From Kitasatospora sp052076145 (lineage in GTDB: Bacteria; Actinomycetota; Actinomycetes; Streptomycetales; Streptomycetaceae), in NCBI RefSeq assembly GCF_052076145.1, contig NZ_CP197246.1:5208001-5272000 (forward strand): a stretch of 64,000 nucleotides of DNA, read 5' to 3'. The notes under the pieces are model-generated. The model was not told the origin of the DNA, did no database searches, and saw only the letters and a list, made by a program, of their open reading frames with translations. Every line of letters begins with the position of its first letter. Within the stretch, counting starts at the first letter, position 1. This document shows positions 36,822-45,181 of this stretch, piece after piece. A program made the position numbers and the translations under genes.

Positions 36822-37691
36822 ATGCCCGACCACCTCGCACTTGTCACCGATTCCACGGCCTATCTCCCTCAGGACGCTGCCGACCGGCATCGGATCACGG
36901 TGGTCCCGCTCAGTGTCGTGGTCGGCGACGAGGTCCTGACGGACGGTGTGGAGATCTCCCCGAAGGACGTCGCGGAGGCCCTTCGCGCCAAGCGCCGCGT
37001 CACCACCTCCCGCCCGAACCCCGAGACCTTCGCCGCGGCCTACCGCGCGGCGGCGGAGGCGGGTGCGACCGGGGTCGTCTCGATCCACATCTCCGCCGAA
37101 CTCTCCGGCACGTACGAGGCCGCGCTGCTCGCCGCCGCGCAGGCGCCGATCCCCGTCCAGGTCGTCGACAGCCGCCTGGTCGGCATGGCGCTGGGGCACT
37201 GCGTGCTGGCAGCGGCCGAGGCCGTCGAGGCGGGCCTCGGGCCGGCCGAGACGGCGGCGGCGGCGAGCCGTCGGGCCGACCTGACCACGGGTTTCTTCTA
37301 CGTCGACACGCTTGAGCACCTGCGGCGCGGCGGCCGGATCGGCGCGGCCCGCGCCCTGCTCGGCTCGGCCCTGGCGGTCAAGCCGCTGCTGCACCTCTCC
37401 GCAGGCCGGATCGAACCGCTGGAGAAGGTCCGGACCGCCTCCCGGGCGATCGCCCGGCTGGAGGAGATCGCGGTGGCCCAGGCCGCAGCTGCCGGGACGG
37501 AGGTCGACATCACGGTGCACCACCTGGCCGCCGAGGACCGTGCCGAACCGCTCGCCGAGCGGCTGCGCGAGCGGGTGCCGGGGCTGCGCGAGTTGTCGGT
37601 GAGCGAGGTGGGCGCGGTGATCGGTGCTCACGTCGGGCCGGGGATGCTGGCGGTCGTCGTCTCGCCGCGGCTCTCAAACTCACTCGTCTGA
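36822..37691 (+). CDS. DegV family fatty-acid-binding protein
   Basis: An 289-residue protein of the DegV/FakB fold, which binds a fatty acid; in Firmicutes FakB presents it to the kinase FakA, and no fakA is seen here. Motifs: ALVTDSTAYLPQD at the start, SRPNPETFAAAYR, SIHISAELSGTYEAA and YVDTLEHLRRGGRIG. ATG 36822 is 7 bases after TAACCT. It lies directly upstream of comEA, as in other Streptomyces. Confidence 0.92.
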   Translation: MPDHLALVTDSTAYLPQDAADRHRITVVPLSVVVGDEVLTDGVEISPKDVAEALRAKRRVTTSRPNPETFAAAYRAAAEAGATGVVSIHISAELSGTYEAALLAAAQAPIPVQVVDSRLVGMALGHCVLAAAEAVEAGLGPAETAAAASRRADLTTGFFYVDTLEHLRRGGRIGAARALLGSALAVKPLLHLSAGRIEPLEKVRTASRAIARLEEIAVAQAAAAGTEVDITVHHLAAEDRAEPLAERLRERVPGLRELSVSEVGAVIGAHVGPGMLAVVVSPRLSNSLV

Positions 37692-37701
37692 GGGGCTCGG
37701 G

Positions 37702-37727
37702 TTATCCACAACCCCTGGTTATCCACA
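37702..37727 (+). promoter_or_regulatory. Two DnaA-box sequences upstream of comEA
   Basis: TTATCCACA at 37702-37710 and again at 37719-37727, same strand, 17 bp apart start-to-start. Both match the classical DnaA box fully. Confidence 0.6.
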
Positions 37728-37778
37728 GGTTTCTGACGACTCGTCGAATTGTACTGGGGCTGCTCTAGCGTCCTCGGC

Positions 37779-38597
37779 ATGAGGACCATGACCCCGGGCG
37801 CCACGCGGCGCCGAGAGACCACCGAGACTGTCCGCGACCGGATCTCGACCCTGTTCCCGGCTGATGACGGCTGGGGTGGTGAGGCGCAGACCGCGCCCGA
37901 TCCGCCCGAGCCCCCTGCTGCTGCGCCGTCGCCCGAGGTGGACGCGGAGTGGGAGCCGTCCCCGCCACCCCCGCCACCGCCCAGGTCGGGTCTCGGGCTG
38001 CACCCCGGCCTGTTCCTGGACCGGAGAGCTCTCGTCGGGCTGACCGTCCTGCTGCTCCTCGCCGTCGGGTACGCCGTGCAGCACTTCTGGCTCGGCCGCC
38101 CGCAGGAAGTGCACGTCCCGCTGCTCGCGTCCGGCTCCCCTTCCGTCGCCTCTTCGCCCTCGCTGCCGCACAGTGCGCAGGCACCGCCCGGAGCCGAGGT
38201 GGTGGTCGACGTCGCGGGCAAGGTGCAGCACCCCGGGCTGCGCTCGCTGCCGAACGGCGCCCGGGTCGCCGACGCCCTGCGGGTGGCCGGCGGCCCACTG
38301 CCGGACACCGACACCGACAGCCTCAATCTCGCCCGGGTGCTGACCGACGGCGAGCAGATCGTGGTCGGCGGCCCCGCCGCACCACCGGGCCCGGCCAGCC
38401 CCAGCGCGCCGCTGAGCCTCAACCACGCCACCGTCGAGCAGCTGGACACCCTGCCGGGTGTCGGTCCAGCCCTGGCCCAACGCATCGCCACATTCCGCCG
38501 CCAGCACGGCGGCTTCAGCACCCTCGACCAACTCCGCCAGGTCAGCGGCATCGGCGAACGGAAGTTCCTCGATCTCCGGTCCCTGCTGACGCTCTGA
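37779..38597 (+). CDS. comEA: ComEA-type DNA-binding protein
   Basis: A 272-residue membrane-anchored protein that binds DNA outside the cell for uptake. Residues 1-80 are a cytoplasmic Pro/Glu-rich arm; a TM helix lies at about 86-106; an SLBB domain begins at VVVDVAGKVQHPGLRSLPNG; the C-terminal helix-hairpin-helix pair is SLNHATVEQLDTLPGVGPAL and FSTLDQLRQVSGIGE. ATG 37779 is 7 bases after TAGCGT. comEC follows after 24 bases, so the two form an operon. Confidence 0.92.
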   Translation: MRTMTPGATRRRETTETVRDRISTLFPADDGWGGEAQTAPDPPEPPAAAPSPEVDAEWEPSPPPPPPPRSGLGLHPGLFLDRRALVGLTVLLLLAVGYAVQHFWLGRPQEVHVPLLASGSPSVASSPSLPHSAQAPPGAEVVVDVAGKVQHPGLRSLPNGARVADALRVAGGPLPDTDTDSLNLARVLTDGEQIVVGGPAAPPGPASPSAPLSLNHATVEQLDTLPGVGPALAQRIATFRRQHGGFSTLDQLRQVSGIGERKFLDLRSLLTL

Positions 38598-38621
38598 GGC
38601 CCACCTCAGGAGGTGGCACCT

Positions 38622-41153
38622 GTGAATTCCGACCTGCGGCTGATCGCCCCAGCCATCTCCGCCTGGGCTGTCACCGCCGCCACCCTCGGCGTCGGCCCGG
38701 CTCACCGGCCCTGGCTGCTCCTCGCCGCCGGGGCGGCCCTCGCCGGCGCGCTCCTCCTGCTCACTGTCACGGCTGTCATGGCTGTCACCGGTGGACACCG
38801 CCGCACGGCCGCCGTGGTCGCGGCCGTACTCCTCACCGGGGCCGCCGCCACCGTCACCACGCTCCTGCACACGGCGGACCTGCACCGGGGGCCGCTCCCT
38901 TACCTGGCCAGGCAACCCGAGCCAACCGAGCTGACCGAGCCGACCGGACCGACCGGACCGACCGAGCTGACGGTCGAGGCGACCGTCGACGGCGACCCCA
39001 GGGCCCACCGCTCCCGGAGTCAGGGCACGACACCGGCCCAACCCCTGCTCACCGTCAGGGCCACTGTCGACCGCGTCAGCCTCCCGACCGCCGCCGATCC
39101 GGTAGCTGGCACTGGCCCGGCCCCCGTACACACCCGGACACCGGTCACGCTGATGATCCGATCGCAGGATGCAGCCGACTGGCGGCCGCTGCTCCCTTCC
39201 ACCCGCCTTCGCGCCGACGTACGCGTCCTCCCCGAGGCCGGGCGTGCTCCGGGCGCCGCCGCCGAGTCCTCCGCCGTTGTCCTGCTCGTCCGTGGCCCGC
39301 CCCGGGTGCTCGCGCCGCCGGACCTGCCGCAGCGGCTGGCCGGGCGCCTGCGAGCCGGGCTGCGCCGGGCCTGCGACCACCTGCCGCCCGACACCCGGGG
39401 CCTACTCCCGGGGCTCGTGGTCGGCGACACCTCACGCCTCCCCGACGACCTGGCCGAGTCCTTCCGGGCCACCGACCTCGGCCACCTCACCGCCGTCAGC
39501 GGCGCCAACCTCGCCATCGTCCTGACCGTCCTGATCGGTGCCCCCTCGCGCGCCGACAGCCCCGGCCGAAGTGGCCTGGCCGGAGCCCTCGGTCTGTCAC
39601 TGCGCGCCACCGCACTGCTCGGCACCGCCCTGACACTGGCGTTCGTCACCGTCTGCCGACCCGACCCGAGCGTGCTCAGGGCAGCGGCGACCGCGCTGAT
39701 CGGGCTGCTCGCCCTCGCCACCGGGCGCCCCCGGCAGGCACTGTCCGCGCTCTCCGGCGCGGTGCTCGTCCTCGTCCTGCTCGATCCCTGGCTCGCACGC
39801 TCCTTCGGCTTCGTCCTGTCCACCCTCGCCACCGCCGGGCTGCTCACCCTCGGCCCGCGCTGGACATCCGCCCTGCTGGGCCGCCGGTGGCCGCGCCCAC
39901 TGGCCGCGGCCGTCGCCTCGACCGCTGCCGCACAGGCACTCTGCGCACCCGTCACCGTCCTGCTGGCGCCACGCGTGAGCCTGGTCGCCGTGCCCTGCAA
40001 CGTACTCGCCGAGCTCGCCGTCGCCCCAGCCACCCTGCTCGGCTTCGCCGCCCTCGTGGCCGACCCGGTCTCGTCCGCCGCCGCCCGCTTCCTGGCCGAT
40101 CTGGCGGCCCTGCCGACCGGCTGGCTGGCAGCCGTGGCCCGGCGCGGAGCCGCCCTGCCCGGAGCGCAACTCGACCTACCCGCCGGGCTGTTGGGCGCAT
40201 CGACGCTGGCGGTCGCCACGCTCGCGGTGGCCTGGGCAGTACGGCCCTTCGGGAGTCGGAGCCCCCGCAGGGGCCGCACCGGGCAGCCGCGTCACCGACG
40301 GCTGGCGCTGGTCGCGGTGCTGGGCGCGGCGCTGCTCGCCGTCCTGCTGCGGCCGCCGCTGCTCACCAGGATCGCCACCGGCTGGCCGCCGGACGGCTGG
40401 CGGCTCGTCATGTGCGACGTGGGTCAAGGGGACATGACGGTGCTGCCCCTGCCCGCGCCCTCCGGGGAGTCGACGGACAGTGCGGTGGTGGTCGATGCCG
40501 GGCCGGATCCTCGGGCTGCCGACGAGTGCCTGCGCGCGCTCGGTGTCACTCGGGTGCCGCTGCTGATCCTGTCTCACTTCCATGCCGACCATGCGGAGGG
40601 TCTGCCGGGCGTCCTGCGTGGGCGCAGCGTCGGCGCTCTCCAGGTGACGACGTCGGACAGTCCGGTGGGCGAGCGGGCCCGCGTGCTCGGGTGGGCGGCA
40701 GCGGCGCACCTCCCCGTGGTCCGGGCCCAGCGCGGTGAGCGCCGCACGGCGGGGCCGGGGCTCTCCTGGGAAGTCCTCTGGCCCGACGGGCAGTCCAACC
40801 CCGCCGCCCCCGGCGCGAACAACTCGAGCGTCGCCCTGCTGGTCTCCGTCGGCCTGCCGCCCGAGGCGTTCCGCTTCGCCCTGCTGGGTGACCTCGAACC
40901 ACCGGCCCAGTCCGCCCTGCGGGCCAGACCGCCGCCCGCCGTGGACGTCCTCAAGGTCGCCCACCACGGCTCGGCCAACCAGGACTGGCAGCTGACAGCC
41001 GCCCTCGCCCCTCGGCTCGCCCTGATCTCCTGCGGCCGGGACAACCCCTACGGACGCAACTTCCAGTTCTGGAGAGCGTGCCGTGGCGGCATCAGCGCAG
41101 GTCAGAGGGCCAAGGAATTTCGTGGGTTCTTCCGATGGCATGAAGAACTCTGA
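38622..41153 (+). CDS. comEC: ComEC/Rec2 DNA-uptake channel, 3' end replaced by an inserted element
   Basis: A fused 843-residue frame. GTG 38622 lies 9 bases after AGGAGG (GTG 38613 is an alternative). It has N-terminal TM helices and an OB-like part, the ComEC channel core (GHLTAVSGANLAIVL), and the C-terminal metallo-beta-lactamase-like domain with HFHADHAEG and VAHHGSANQDW. At SCGRDNPYG (41053) the homology stops; a foreign tail RNFQFWRACRGG to HEEL follows. The true last 45 codons are at 47124-47270. All visible metal motifs remain, so activity might be partly kept; loss of function is equally possible. Confidence 0.9.
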   Translation: MNSDLRLIAPAISAWAVTAATLGVGPAHRPWLLLAAGAALAGALLLLTVTAVMAVTGGHRRTAAVVAAVLLTGAAATVTTLLHTADLHRGPLPYLARQPEPTELTEPTGPTGPTELTVEATVDGDPRAHRSRSQGTTPAQPLLTVRATVDRVSLPTAADPVAGTGPAPVHTRTPVTLMIRSQDAADWRPLLPSTRLRADVRVLPEAGRAPGAAAESSAVVLLVRGPPRVLAPPDLPQRLAGRLRAGLRRACDHLPPDTRGLLPGLVVGDTSRLPDDLAESFRATDLGHLTAVSGANLAIVLTVLIGAPSRADSPGRSGLAGALGLSLRATALLGTALTLAFVTVCRPDPSVLRAAATALIGLLALATGRPRQALSALSGAVLVLVLLDPWLARSFGFVLSTLATAGLLTLGPRWTSALLGRRWPRPLAAAVASTAAAQALCAPVTVLLAPRVSLVAVPCNVLAELAVAPATLLGFAALVADPVSSAAARFLADLAALPTGWLAAVARRGAALPGAQLDLPAGLLGASTLAVATLAVAWAVRPFGSRSPRRGRTGQPRHRRLALVAVLGAALLAVLLRPPLLTRIATGWPPDGWRLVMCDVGQGDMTVLPLPAPSGESTDSAVVVDAGPDPRAADECLRALGVTRVPLLILSHFHADHAEGLPGVLRGRSVGALQVTTSDSPVGERARVLGWAAAAHLPVVRAQRGERRTAGPGLSWEVLWPDGQSNPAAPGANNSSVALLVSVGLPPEAFRFALLGDLEPPAQSALRARPPPAVDVLKVAHHGSANQDWQLTAALAPRLALISCGRDNPYGRNFQFWRACRGGISAGQRAKEFRGFFRWHEEL
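41034..41073. other. Left attachment site (attL)
   Basis: Host half GGCCGGGACAAC (41034-41045), then element half CCCTACGGAC and AGTTCTGGA (41065-41073). The core CAAC is 41042-41045. In the circular form AGTTCTGGA would pair with TCCAGAACT at 47092-47100. Confidence 0.8.
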
Positions 41154-42804
41154 GACAACGATGCTTCGTGGAGTGCGGGTCATACGACTGTCCGTGCTCA
41201 CCGACGAGACCACGTCACCCGAACGGCAACGGGAGGCGGACGACCGAGCAGCCGCAGCCCTGGGCATCGACTTCGGCGGACGTGAGGCCGTGGACCTGGG
41301 CGTCAGCGCAAGCAAGACGACGCCGTTCGAGAGGCCGGAGCTTGGCGCGTGGCTTCGCCGACCTGACGAGTTCGATGCGCTGGTCTTCTGGCGGTTCGAT
41401 CGTGCGGTTCGGTCGATGGACGATATGCACGTGCTTGCCCAATGGGCGCGTGAGCATCGAAAGATGATTGTGTTTGCCGAGAGTCCTGGTGGTCGGCTCG
41501 TTCTGGACTTCCAGAACCCGCTGAACCCCATGGCTCAACTAATGGTCACACTCTTCGCCTTTGCAGCGCAGATGGAAGCTCAGGCGATTAGGGAACGCGT
41601 CATAGGGGCGCAGGCAGCTATTCGCGTCATGCCGCTTCGCTGGCGCGGTTCCCGTCCGCCTTACGGCTACATGCCTGCACCGTTGGAGGGCGGCGGCTGG
41701 ACCCTAGTACCCGATCCCGAAGCGGTTGGGGTAATTGAGTGGATAATTCGAGAGATCATGGGCGGGAAATCCGCTGCCGCTGTGGCCGCTGAGCTAAACA
41801 AGGATAGCGTTCCTTCCCCTCGGGATTACTGGTCATTGAGGCAGGGGCGCAGCACAGGAGGAAAGACAGGAGGGAAGCCCGGCGAAACCGTTGTCCGGGA
41901 GAAATTCGCGTGGCGCCACGGGGCTATCAAGGAACTCCTGACCTCGGAAAGGCTTCTCGGCTGGAAGATGCATGGGAATAACCCGGTGAGGGATGGTGAA
42001 GGGCAGCCCGTCATTGCCACCCTGGAACCTATCGTCACCCGTGAAGAATTTGATGCGATAGGCGCAATGTTTGCTGCCCGCTCAATTGATAACCGAGGTT
42101 CGGACCGCCAAGACACCGTTGCCCTGCTTCTCCGAGTCATTAACTGCGCTGGATGCGGCGAAAGGATGTATCTTCACCGGCCATCCGGTAAGTCGACCTG
42201 CAAGGCAGAGACTTACAAGTGCGGTGCATACACTCGCGGGGCTCAATGTGACAGTCGCGCAACTGTGAAGCGGGAGTGGGCAGATGAGTACGTAGAGCGT
42301 GAGTTCCTACGTATCGCAGGCGGCGTCAAGTTCACACAGACACGCGTAATCCCTGGGTACGACCCTGCGCCGGAGATAGCGGCCACGCTGGCGGAGTTTG
42401 AGGAACACCAGAAGCAGGAAGGGCGGCAGAGGTCGAACGCAGCCCGGATGGCATGGCAGGGGAGGGCTGACGCCCTGGACAAGCGTCTATCCACCCTGGA
42501 AATGACCCCGAAGCGCGAAGCGCGAGTCGAGACTATCGAAACGGGTCGCACGCTGGCGGACGAGTGGCACGCACAGGACGTGACCGGCAAGCGCCACATG
42601 CTCATTGATGCAGGCGCTGTTCTCAGGGTCGCGCGGGGCGGTCGCGGAGGATGGCGAAAATTGGACGAGTCCCGCGTGAGCCTCAGCGTCCGAGGCGGCG
42701 AATATGCTCCGGCGATTGATGAATTCATAGCTATCGCGGAGGCGGAAACGGCCCGGCCGAATGTTCCTCGTGTTCCCGGCGCCAAGATTCGCGTAGCAGC
42801 GTAA
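41122..42804 (+). CDS. Large serine integrase
   Basis: About 560 residues from GTG 41122 (AAGGA at 41112-41116); GTG 41083 and ATG 41140 are alternatives. Resolvase-type catalytic domain with nucleophile Ser (S24) in VIRLSVLTDETTSPERQ, then the recombinase domain (RGSRPPYGYMPAPLEGGGW) and a zinc ribbon (CAGCGERMYLH ... CKAETYKCGAY ... CDS) followed by a coiled-coil stretch (EIAATLAEFEEHQKQEGRQR). It should integrate the element at attB in comEC without host factors. It lies 80 bp inside attL, as usual for such systems. Confidence 0.93.
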   Translation: MGSSDGMKNSETTMLRGVRVIRLSVLTDETTSPERQREADDRAAAALGIDFGGREAVDLGVSASKTTPFERPELGAWLRRPDEFDALVFWRFDRAVRSMDDMHVLAQWAREHRKMIVFAESPGGRLVLDFQNPLNPMAQLMVTLFAFAAQMEAQAIRERVIGAQAAIRVMPLRWRGSRPPYGYMPAPLEGGGWTLVPDPEAVGVIEWIIREIMGGKSAAAVAAELNKDSVPSPRDYWSLRQGRSTGGKTGGKPGETVVREKFAWRHGAIKELLTSERLLGWKMHGNNPVRDGEGQPVIATLEPIVTREEFDAIGAMFAARSIDNRGSDRQDTVALLLRVINCAGCGERMYLHRPSGKSTCKAETYKCGAYTRGAQCDSRATVKREWADEYVEREFLRIAGGVKFTQTRVIPGYDPAPEIAATLAEFEEHQKQEGRQRSNAARMAWQGRADALDKRLSTLEMTPKREARVETIETGRTLADEWHAQDVTGKRHMLIDAGAVLRVARGGRGGWRKLDESRVSLSVRGGEYAPAIDEFIAIAEAETARPNVPRVPGAKIRVAA

Positions 42805-42923
42805 GGCGCCCGTTCGGCCCTGGGTAATTAGGTGGGTTCTCTGGTAGGTAGAAACGTCGAGATACGACGTGGCTAGGCCGCCTCAGCCGCCGGGATACGT
42901 CGCATTAGGACGAGTAGACCACC

Positions 42924-43049
42924 ATGGCCGCACTGACTTGCCGCGAGATTCGACGGGCAGCCCAGTCCGTTGAAACGACAAACGACCGATACATGGATGG
43001 TGAGCCCACGTGGATAGCACAACTTACGCAGAGATTTGCTGCGAGCTGA
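42924..43049 (+). CDS. 41-residue basic peptide next to the integrase
   Basis: ATG 42924; the product MAALTCREIRRAAQSVETTN (first 20 residues) ends ...QLTQRFAAS. It overlaps the start of the next gene in another frame by 40 bases. The coding nature is uncertain, but size and place fit an excisionase-like or regulatory peptide. Confidence 0.35.
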   Translation: MAALTCREIRRAAQSVETTNDRYMDGEPTWIAQLTQRFAAS

Positions 43050-43294
43050 AGCGCGCTGAGGAGTTCGCGTGGAAGGCGATAATGGGCAAGCAGGGGGACG
43101 CTGAGCTTGCCCACGAGTTCGTACGGCGGGCCCTGGAGCTCGCCAGGAAGGCCGCCGACGCTCCCGCATGCCAGGGCCCAGAGTGCGCGGATGCCGTGCC
43201 GTACAAGGGCACGGGGCGCCCACAGCGGTATTGCTCGCGTCGTTGCAGGGACCGGGCCCGCTACCAGGAGCAGCGCCAGCGGACGGCGACGTGA
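43010..43294 (+). CDS. 94-residue zinc-finger-like protein next to the integrase
   Basis: GTG 43010 with GGTGAG upstream. The N-terminal 50 residues are helical (AEICCELKRAEEFAWKAI, ELAHEFVRRALELARKAAD). The C-terminal part has ACQGPECADAVPYKGTGRP followed by QRYCSRRCRDRARYQEQRQ, a Cys4-type finger with a basic tail often seen in actinobacterial mobile elements. It could bind DNA; as the first gene after int it is a candidate recombination directionality factor. That function is inference. Confidence 0.65.
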   Translation: MDSTTYAEICCELKRAEEFAWKAIMGKQGDAELAHEFVRRALELARKAADAPACQGPECADAVPYKGTGRPQRYCSRRCRDRARYQEQRQRTAT

Positions 43295-43337
43295 CGGAGG
43301 TTTCGGCCGCCCGTTGATCATCTCTCTCGCCGGGGAG

Positions 43338-43431
43338 GGATGACGAATGACGGTTCTACTATCTTTTTGAGGTTGCTATAGAAAACTCTATACAAAACTC
43401 AAAACAGGGTTCGGAACGTCATTCGTCATCC
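43338..43431. repeat. Triple nested inverted repeat
   Basis: Outer perfect 15-bp arms GGATGACGAATGACG (43338-43352) and CGTCATTCGTCATCC (43417-43431); middle arms TTTTGAG (43365-43371) and CTCAAAA (43398-43404); inner arms TATAGA (43377-43382) and TCTATA (43387-43392) around AAAC. The centre is strikingly AT-rich for this genome. The outer arm itself contains the direct repeat TGACG-AA-TGACG. Confidence 0.85.
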
Positions 43432-43628
43432 GGGCCCCTCTCCGCTGTAGCTGGCTCGACAGGGAGCCCGGAACTCCCCCCGAGGGCTGAGAGGCCACGG
43501 AGGCCAGTCAGCCGCCGTTCGCAGTCCGAGCGACGCGGGCGACCCGAGAGGTATGCGAGGCGCTCAGGGGTGCCCTGGGGGCCCTTCCTGGGCCATCACG
43601 TGGCGTCGGAGCTGGCGTGAAACGTCAG

Positions 43629-43660
43629 AGGACCACCTACCCGGCTCGATAGGTGGTCCT
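43629..43660. terminator. Bidirectional terminator
   Basis: Perfect 11-bp stem AGGACCACCTA / TAGGTGGTCCT with a 10-base loop, between convergent genes. Confidence 0.8.
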
Positions 43661-43681
43661 CATTGTGTGTCGTGCTGCGCC

Positions 43682-44506
43682 TTACTCGGCAAGTGCCCGG
43701 TACAGGGTCGCCCGGCTGATCTCCAGCGCCTTCGCGATGCTGGTCACGCTCTCGCCCTTGAGCTGGCGAGCACGGGCCACGGCGAGCTTGTCAGCGTCCA
43801 CGACCGTGGGGCGTCCGCCATGCCGACCGTTGCGCGCTGCCGTGTCCAGACCTTCCATGGTCTTTTCCCGGATGCCTTCCCGCTCGACCTCGGCGCTGAT
43901 GGCGAGTACTGCGAACAGCATTGCCCCAGCGTCGGGGTCGTGAATGCCCTGAAGTGGGCCGGACAGGATCTCCAGCTGAATGCCGTCCTTTTGCAGAGCC
44001 GTCGAGAGTGCCATCAGCTCTGCTGCGCTGCGTGCCAGTCGCTTCATCTCGTGAACGGTCAGGATCACCGCTTGGTCGGGCGCTGCCGTCTTGATCTCCC
44101 GTGCCAGCGTGAGCGCTCCCTCAAACTCCGGCCGGATCTTGATCCGCGTGCTGATCTTCTCGGAGAAGATCTTCGTGCAGTGTGCCCGGCTCAGCGCGTC
44201 AAGCTGGCTCTGAAGCTCCTGACGGGCCGTGGAGCAGCGCGCGTACCCGATCCGGATGGGAGCGCCGGGGGCAGCGTCAGAGGTCGCTGTAGGCACTGCT
44301 GCGCACTGCGTCCACACCTTGCCGGGGTTGCGGTCGGCCGGGGTCTTGATCGTCAGCTCAGCCTTGAGCGAGGGTACGAGCGTGAACCGTCCCGTGTGGT
44401 AGCTGGCAGCGACCTTGCCCGCTGTGGTCCGGCAGGGGCTTCCGGCGGGTGCGGTGCACTTCGGGCAGTCGTTGCGCTCGACCTGGGTTGCTGCGTTCGT
44501 CGTCAT
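43682..44506 (-). CDS. Resolvase/invertase-type serine recombinase with N-terminal zinc-binding domain
   Basis: A 274-residue protein from ATG 44506. Residues 9-42 form a zinc-binding motif CPKCTAPAGSPCRT ... YHTGRF known from actinobacterial phages and elements. The recombinase domain starts at about 84 (IRIGYARCSTARQELQSQL) with catalytic S92, helix E region AEVEREGIREKTMEGL, and a C-terminal HTH (VTSIAKALEISRATLYRAL) of the Hin/resolvase type. It is distinct from the large integrase. It may resolve multimers, invert a segment or control copy state; TGAGACG heptamers in its upstream region may be its sites. Confidence 0.9.
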   Translation of the reverse strand: MTTNAATQVERNDCPKCTAPAGSPCRTTAGKVAASYHTGRFTLVPSLKAELTIKTPADRNPGKVWTQCAAVPTATSDAAPGAPIRIGYARCSTARQELQSQLDALSRAHCTKIFSEKISTRIKIRPEFEGALTLAREIKTAAPDQAVILTVHEMKRLARSAAELMALSTALQKDGIQLEILSGPLQGIHDPDAGAMLFAVLAISAEVEREGIREKTMEGLDTAARNGRHGGRPTVVDADKLAVARARQLKGESVTSIAKALEISRATLYRALAE

Positions 44507-44515
44507 GGGTTTGAT

Positions 44516-44639
44516 CGTCTCATAAAGGTGTCTTGAAACATAGAGTCTGATGAGACGGATTTTGAGACGCCAAACTGGGTTGAATCGGACATGATTCGGC
44601 GGCTCTGTCGACCGTCTCATATTCGATCGTTTGTGAGAC
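44516..44639. promoter_or_regulatory. Cluster of TGAGACG heptamers (res- or operator-like)
   Basis: CGTCTCA 44516-44522; TGAGACG 44551-44557 and 44563-44569; CGTCTCA 44613-44619; TGAGAC 44634-44639. ATGAGACGG (44550-44558) and CCGTCTCAT (44612-44620) form a perfect 9-bp inverted repeat. It lies directly upstream of the minus-strand recombinase gene. Confidence 0.65.
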
Positions 44640-44683
44640 TGGGAGAGGGTCCTCGGGTCGGCGCTGCCAGTGGCCTGACCGCC

Positions 44684-44887
44684 TCAGCGCAGGAAGGCCA
44701 GGAGCGCGGCGCATGCGGATGCCAGGGCGGAGACCACGATCACCGTGTCGTACAACATCCGGCGCCGACGCCTACGAAGCAATGCGCAGGTCGAGCCCCA
44801 CGCCCCCAGCTGTAGCTTGCTGCTGGTCGTGACGGTAGCTGTCAAGGTCAGGCGGTGCGTGCGGGGCTGCTTGCTGGGCGTGGGCAT
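44684..44887 (-). CDS. 67-residue single-TM protein
   Basis: ATG 44887 with AGGAGG eight bases upstream on the minus strand. A polar basic N-terminus with a run of six Arg (LLRRRRRRMLYDT) precedes a C-terminal TM helix TVIVVSALASACAALLAFLR. It looks like a tail-anchored membrane peptide. Function unknown. Confidence 0.6.
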   Translation of the reverse strand: MPTPSKQPRTHRLTLTATVTTSSKLQLGAWGSTCALLRRRRRRMLYDTVIVVSALASACAALLAFLR

Positions 44888-45181
44888 TGCGACCTCCTGG
44901 CGGCATTCTCGGCCGACTAGGAAGGGAATCCAGCTGGTAGTGCCGGGTGCCACCAGTGAAGCACGCTAGGAAGATCAAATGAGGCGTGACAGATCCCGGC
45001 TGTCGGTCATCGGCTCACGCGCCTAGCTCAGCGAGTGTGACTCTGTGAGGCACGGTAGGCGCCGGGGGGTGGGTCTATCTCTGGCGTAACCGGCCGTCCG
45101 GACCCAGCCCAAGGGCTGACGCACAGCTCCGCGAAATTGGCACCTGGGGGTCTGCGTTGGGTGGGCGGAGGTGCCTTCTGG
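44888..45181. other. Gap between the TM peptide and XRE genes
   Basis: About 290 bases. It contains GGCACCT (45139-45145) / AGGTGCC (45169-45175), a 7-bp stem that may end the XRE transcript. I see no supported gene. Confidence 0.4.

Larger units (their letters stand above)
43295..43681. other. Gene-free segment with nested inverted repeats
   Basis: 387 bases between convergent genes. It holds the nested inverted repeat 43338-43431 and the bidirectional terminator 43629-43660; between them I see GC-rich sequence without a supported gene. Confidence 0.6.

Noticed and set aside
38622..41153. comEC interpreted as a frameshifted or simply truncated gene
   Set aside because: The exact missing C-terminus is found in frame at 47124-47270, and att-like repeats mark both joints; insertion explains it fully.
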